Shown: piece by piece, positions 60,479-64,000 of the stretch | Position numbering within the stretch: the first letter of the stretch is position 1 | Layout: every line of letters begins with the position of its first letter | From: Apostichopus japonicus | Taxonomy: Eukaryota > Echinodermata > Holothuroidea > Aspidochirotida > Stichopodidae | Length of the DNA stretch: 64,000 nt | Assembly: GCF_037975245.1 (NCBI RefSeq) | Contig: NC_092576.1 | Span: 7,497,501-7,561,500 of the forward strand | Reading direction: 5' to 3' | Translations under genes and position numbers: made by a program | The notes under the pieces: model-generated | The model's database searches: none | Told to the model about the DNA's origin: nothing | The model's input: the letters and a program-made list of their open reading frames with translations, nothing else

Positions 60479-61560
60479 AATTTCCAAGTGATTGGCAAAT
60501 GTTCTGACCCCTTCCCGCACCGGAGCATGGAGTGGTCGACGGTGTAAAATGCAGCGCCCATATCGAGAAAAAGAAGGACAGTGGCATATTGATCATCAGT
60601 GGCCATATAAATATCATGAATTCATCCAAGGGCGGCGGAACCGGGGGACACAGGGGGCACGTGCCCCCCCCCCGACTTTTCCTCAGGTTAAAAATGTGCT
60701 CTTTTTCTACATAAAAATTGAGGTGTCTCAGGTTAGCAAGAGGCCAGGGAACCAGAATGAACATTCGGGAAGGGCCGTTTCCGGCCATCTGAGGGGTTTG
60801 TAAAACCAAAAATTTTCTTGTACGCTCCGCGCCTACCGATGGTGGCGCTCCGCTCAGATAGTCGTGCATACAACTTTGCAAATCCTGGCTACGCCCCTGA
60901 CTTTTAATGAATTTCTGTGGGTCAAACTCAAAGCTATTTCGAATGAAAAAAATTTGTTAAGATATTAACAAGAAATAAACTCTAATTCGGAAGATTCCTA
61001 CATTAGCAACTAGCATGATTTCATCCATTTTGTCTCAAAAGAAAACTTGTTCCTTGTTTCCCAATTTGCACATTGGATATTGCAGTGCTAGTATGCATAT
61101 TTTCCTTGAGGGGGGGGGGGGGGCGTTGATGGAGTGATGTGTATACACAAATAAGATAATACAATAAGAGTTATAAAGGGTATTAAATATAAGGCTGCAT
61201 CAGTCCAATCGAATTTCTGCAAAGTGCCCTTTGATGTCGGTGCCCCCCCCCCCCCCAGATTCAAAGTGCTTCCGCCGCCCTTGAATTCATCTCAAAAGGA
61301 GCGTCTCTTTGCTGTGGTATTTTTTATACCCAGATTGTTCAGTTTCACTGTATGGAGAATAAGATTTCTCATATGTTCGACAAGACGACTGAGAACAAAG
61401 TGTTTCATCAGCTTACCAATAAATTTGAGATTAAAGATAAGTCTGTAATATTTCAGTGTGTTTCAAGATCAGAACCATATTTCTTGAGAATATGAATAAT
61501 ATCCGCTGATTTGACACCGTCAATCGACCCAGTCGATTTTGAAAGGTTAATAAGAGTGCA
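60479..61560 (-). pseudogene. CR1-like LINE reverse-transcriptase relic, split by a MITE
   Basis: On the minus strand the right piece (about 61560-61284) includes KLMKHFVLSRLVEHMRN. The left piece (60626 downwards) reads DIYMATDDQYATVLLFLDMG then AAFYTVDHSML, the palm motif A region with the catalytic-region Asp context changed (AAFYT for AAFDT). Removing 60627-61283 and one TSD reunites the two pieces. Same family as 7454-7620. Several frameshifts; dead. Confidence 0.78.
60627..61283. mobile_element. 657-bp hAT-type MITE inserted in a LINE relic
   Basis: The ends CAAGGGCGGCGGAA and TTCCGCCGCCCTTG are exact complements. The TSD AATTCATC is perfect on both sides (60619-60626, 61284-61291). 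Contains the gatggtggcgctccgct repeat core and an internal cctggctacgcccctg end at 60885-60899, so a second MITE may be nested within it. Confidence 0.88.
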
Positions 61561-62210
61561 AATATATACGGAAAATATAACTTCAAGGTTTTTAGAAAGG
61601 AGCTTTTATAGAGGGTAATGCATCACGACTTTTTATATCATTTAACATGGAATATAAAAACGTGGATTAAAAAAACTATAAAACAAAGAGAAGTAAATAT
61701 ACATAATTTTGAGCCAAGGGTTGAAAATTTGGTACCAAAGAATGTTTTCGATAATTGACATAAAAAGCTGACATTTTGGTGTAAAGTCGAAATCAGAAAG
61801 GAGTCCAACTCAGAAGAAAATCGTTGAAATAATATTAAGTTTTTCATATATAAAAAAATGGAAAATAAATGAGGAGAAATTTGAAATAAATAGTTGAAAT
61901 ATCAACTATATGGACAAACCTAACAAGAAGGCAAAGTTGTGAGACAAACAAAAATATGAAATTTCGAGGAAAACGAGAAATTCGGAGATAAGATAGAAAG
62001 TTGACATTTATAATGTCCGTTGCAGCACAAAATTGAAATTCCTCTGGGAAGGGTGGGGGGGGGGGTGGAGGAGGTATACGTCCAGGCAATTCCCATCGGT
62101 ATGCTGTCCCCACATTATTTGATAGCTTCCTATGCCACTGTCCTAGCATTGGACGAGGGGAGTGACAACACCGAACCAATGTTAGTATCTCGAATGGAGT
62201 AACCTTAGCA
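61561..62210. other. Interval downstream of dispanin 2, nothing supported
   Basis: AT-rich, with a gggtgggggggggg tract at 62050. No exon recognised on either strand. Confidence 0.5.
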
Positions 62211-62318
62211 GGAAGTGACGTCACACACCGTACCGTACTCACAAGTGCATTGTTAACGCAGGAACGTAAACTGTTGCGAGGGAGGGAGAGGTGACTTCAG
62301 CTGGAAGTGACGTCACAC
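62211..62318. promoter_or_regulatory. Two identical ETS-CRE composite sites, 92 bp apart
   Basis: GGAAGTGACGTCACAC occurs exactly at 62211-62226 and 62303-62318. It joins an ETS core (GGAAGT) to a full CRE (TGACGTCA). Such composites are common in housekeeping promoters. Here they lie 50-160 bp beyond the stop codon of the minus-strand dispanin, so they could drive an unseen transcript or simply be a short direct duplication. Confidence 0.4.
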
Positions 62319-62367
62319 TGTGCCGTCGAATTTGTCTCTCTTCCGGTTATTATTAAAAGGCCGAGTA

Positions 62368-62532
62368 TCAGTGTTTTGTCGAGAGATATAGGCCTACTCC
62401 AAAGAATAAAGAGAGTGCTGCGCCGACCATAAAGACTATACCAGTTAAAATCCCCGCAAATGACCAACCAGCAGCACATTGTGAACTTTTCCTAGCCCGT
62501 ACGTAATCGCCGTTTAGGTACAAAATATCAAC
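62368..62532 (-). CDS. Dispanin 2 last exon
   Basis: 54 codons plus TGA. Loop GDYVRARKSSQCAA, then a membrane helix from WSFAGILTG to about GLYL, and a short STKH tail. The polypyrimidine tract tcttctcttt precedes the acceptor AG on the minus strand. Confidence 0.87.
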   Translation of the reverse strand, partial: VDILYLNGDYVRARKSSQCAAGWSFAGILTGIVFMVGAALSLFFGVGLYLSTKH

Positions 62533-62786
62533 CTAAAGAGAAGATTTTAAATCGATCAGAAAAGAGAAAAGTATTTTTCATGCACTCATTTGCTGAATGT
62601 GTCATCATATGAATCATTAAAAAGTATACAGAATAATAAAGTCAAAACAATAATCTTAAAGTTTGCCCAAGTGAAATACTGTGAGAGAAAGAAATATATA
62701 CTTTGTAAGCCTCTCCTGTTCGTAATTCAGTATGAGGTACTCCATGAAATTTGTTTTGCTGAAGTTCTTAGAATTAATATTCATGA

Positions 62787-62820
<34 letters not shown>

Positions 62821-63157
62821 GGTGGTGATGATGATGATGACGATGACGATGACGATGCCGACGACGACGATGACGATGCCGGCGACGACGACGATGACGA
62901 CGACGACAAACATATACTTTCATAGCAGTGTTCATAAACATTTTTTGTCATTAAGATCTAAAGGTATTATTTAAAGAAAACGAACGACTAAGAAAAAATA
63001 AATAAATAAAATGATGGAACTATGAAATTTACGATTGTGAAGTTATTTAATATCTTACCCGAGATGCAAATATGACCGCAATTAACCCAAATACAAAATT
63101 ACAACAGAGAGTTGTAAATATTGCGGTCGCCATGAAAGAGTTCGGCTGTAAGTGAAC
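62368..63157 (-). CDS. Second CD225/dispanin gene, 3' part (two exons seen)
   Basis: Exons on the minus strand are 63157-63059 and 62532-62368, phase-0 junctions, donor CGG|gtaaga, acceptor ctctttag. The joined frame reads LQPNSFMATAIFTTLCC, NFVFGLIAVIFASR, then VDILYLNGDYVRARKSSQ, WSFAGILTGIVFMVG and a hydrophobic helix ending YLSTKH-stop. This aligns throughout with dispanin 1 (QPNDYLGFAIFVTICCC ... VSGDYQGAEDSS ... WSCAGLVTG) and is split at the same place. The Cys pair, the G-D-Y-x-x-A motif and W-S are kept. The N-terminal exons should lie beyond 64000. Too divergent from dispanin 1 to be a recent copy. Confidence 0.87.
62781..62906. repeat. (GAT)n/(GGT)n/(GAC)n compound microsatellite
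   Basis: Lies in the intron between the two dispanin 2 exons. Poly-Asp/Gly frames across it are artefacts. Confidence 0.93.
63059..63157 (-). CDS. Dispanin 2 penultimate exon
   Basis: 33 codons if the acceptor is tatcaag (before VHLQPNSF), or 29 if it is the in-frame cttacag 12 nt later (before PNSF). The longer form keeps LQPN, matching IQPN of dispanin 1. The two acceptors share one pyrimidine tract (ttcttcattttcttct), so both products may exist. The first membrane helix is less polar than in dispanin 1 and its third Cys is Asn. Confidence 0.85.
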
Positions 63158-63489
63158 CTTGATAAGAAGAAAATGAAGAAGAATAAACTACGTTTATAGT
63201 AGGAAATCTTTCAAATGACTTATTATTTAAAACAAACAAAATTCCTACACGGAAATTAAGTGAATTTTAAAAATTGCATTTTTCACGAAAACCTGGACTT
63301 GTAAGGTATTTTTTTAGGCCTTCGCAAAATACACACAATACATAACACAGTTATTCATAAATGTCCCACATTGTTGTTCCTGAACCCCGACACAGGTTTG
63401 AGATTATAGAAGAGGCCCGGGCATTGGCGTGTACAAAACTGTGAATTGGGTGGTGGGGGGGGGGGGGGGGTCAAACCCTAAGTTTCCCC

Positions 63490-63600
63490 AACTGAACAAG
63501 GAAGCGTTATGCCTTGGGCAAAAGGATTTCATAAAGGAAGTTGTGAACTCTGGGGTTATTGAAGCCGAGTCCAATATATGGACTGTGGGTTCTCCCCCCC
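63490..63600 (+). pseudogene. Possible retroelement pol relic
   Basis: The frame reads KDFIKEVVNSGVIEAESNIW, which resembles the linker before the RT domain in Ty3/gypsy polyproteins (x-x-E-x-L-x-x-G-I-I-x-x-S-x-S-P-W). Short, flanked by poly-G and poly-C tracts and without the RT core, so a weak call. Confidence 0.25.
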
Positions 63601-63904
63601 CCCTCCCACACACACACCTCCCCCCAGAACGAAATGGAAGTTAATAATTCAAATGATGCATTCTGTGGCATCTTTAGACTATACATTAGGTCTATACTTA
63701 GGTCTAAACGCAAGATTGTGCTCATCAATGCCATTGAATTTTTATGTGAGGTTAAAAAAAAGTGGGTGCACATCCGTAGTTCACCACGATTAAATGTAAA
63801 ACTTTCCCCGACTTACGATAGACGGTGGGGCCACGCCCCCCCCCCTCTCCCCTGTCCAGACGACACTTTGTGCACGCTACGGGGAGATGGGAAAGGGAAT
63901 GGAA

Positions 63905-63937
<33 letters not shown>

Positions 63938-64000
63938 TGCTAAGAGGTTTTACAAAGATTTGCCTATACAGTATGGCGGTAATACGCCTGCTGCATCGAA
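63601..64000. other. Right edge, mixed repeats
   Basis: Contains poly-C tracts at 63593 and 63836 and an (AT)n tract at 63907-63935. No exon of the minus-strand dispanin N-terminus is recognisable before the window ends. Confidence 0.5.

Noticed and set aside
62297-62479. 60-codon minus frame containing ICGDFN, suggestive of a LINE endonuclease
   Set aside because: It is a shadow frame over the dispanin 2 last exon; no other endonuclease motif.

Overview
The window is animal nuclear DNA: AT-rich, with long introns, GT-AG splicing, dense short interspersed repeats, very long microsatellites and many small TIR-bounded transposons. A gene encoding a Tie-receptor-like ectodomain, tRNA-derived SINEs, CR1-type LINE fragments and CD225/dispanin genes suggest an invertebrate deuterostome. 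An echinoderm, and within echinoderms a sea cucumber, is my best guess (inference, moderate confidence). Most long open frames here are translations of microsatellites or repeats. The real coding sequence is a set of short spliced exons, read by splice sites, intron phase and domain pattern.

Layout. (1) 1-2893 is the left copy of a 2.7-2.9 kb direct duplication; the right copy is 15307-17969. (2) 4419-14996 lies between them and holds a complete Tie-like gene on + : TATA box, signal-peptide exon, a dead duplicate of the first Ig exon, then Ig-like and EGF exons all joined in phase 1. It predicts a 367-residue secreted protein that stops inside the third EGF repeat, with no membrane segment or kinase. 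(3) 18-36 kb has no supportable gene; it holds a tRNA-derived SINE, hairpin and MITE-like elements, a palindrome-rich minisatellite element and a local tandem duplication. (4) 38330-55767 is a complete four-exon CD225/dispanin gene on + (191 residues, proline-rich N-terminus). Its introns carry a minisatellite that starts at a splice donor, a 4.66 kb TIR element containing nine exact copies of one 14-mer, a 1.55 kb hAT-like element and a SINE. (5) 62368-63157 on - holds the last two exons of a second CD225/dispanin gene, too short to be seen as long ORFs and convergent with the first; its upstream exons lie off the right edge.

How the genes work together: the Tie-like product should be a secreted ligand-binding or decoy-type ectodomain. 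The dispanins are small membrane proteins of the IFITM/PRRT1 superfamily. Nothing in the sequence links the two sets functionally. The repeats do give a relative chronology: a hAT-type MITE with a perfect 8-bp target duplication inserted before the segmental duplication and was later half deleted in one copy; a LINE was split by a MITE; and three mobile elements are stacked in one dispanin intron.
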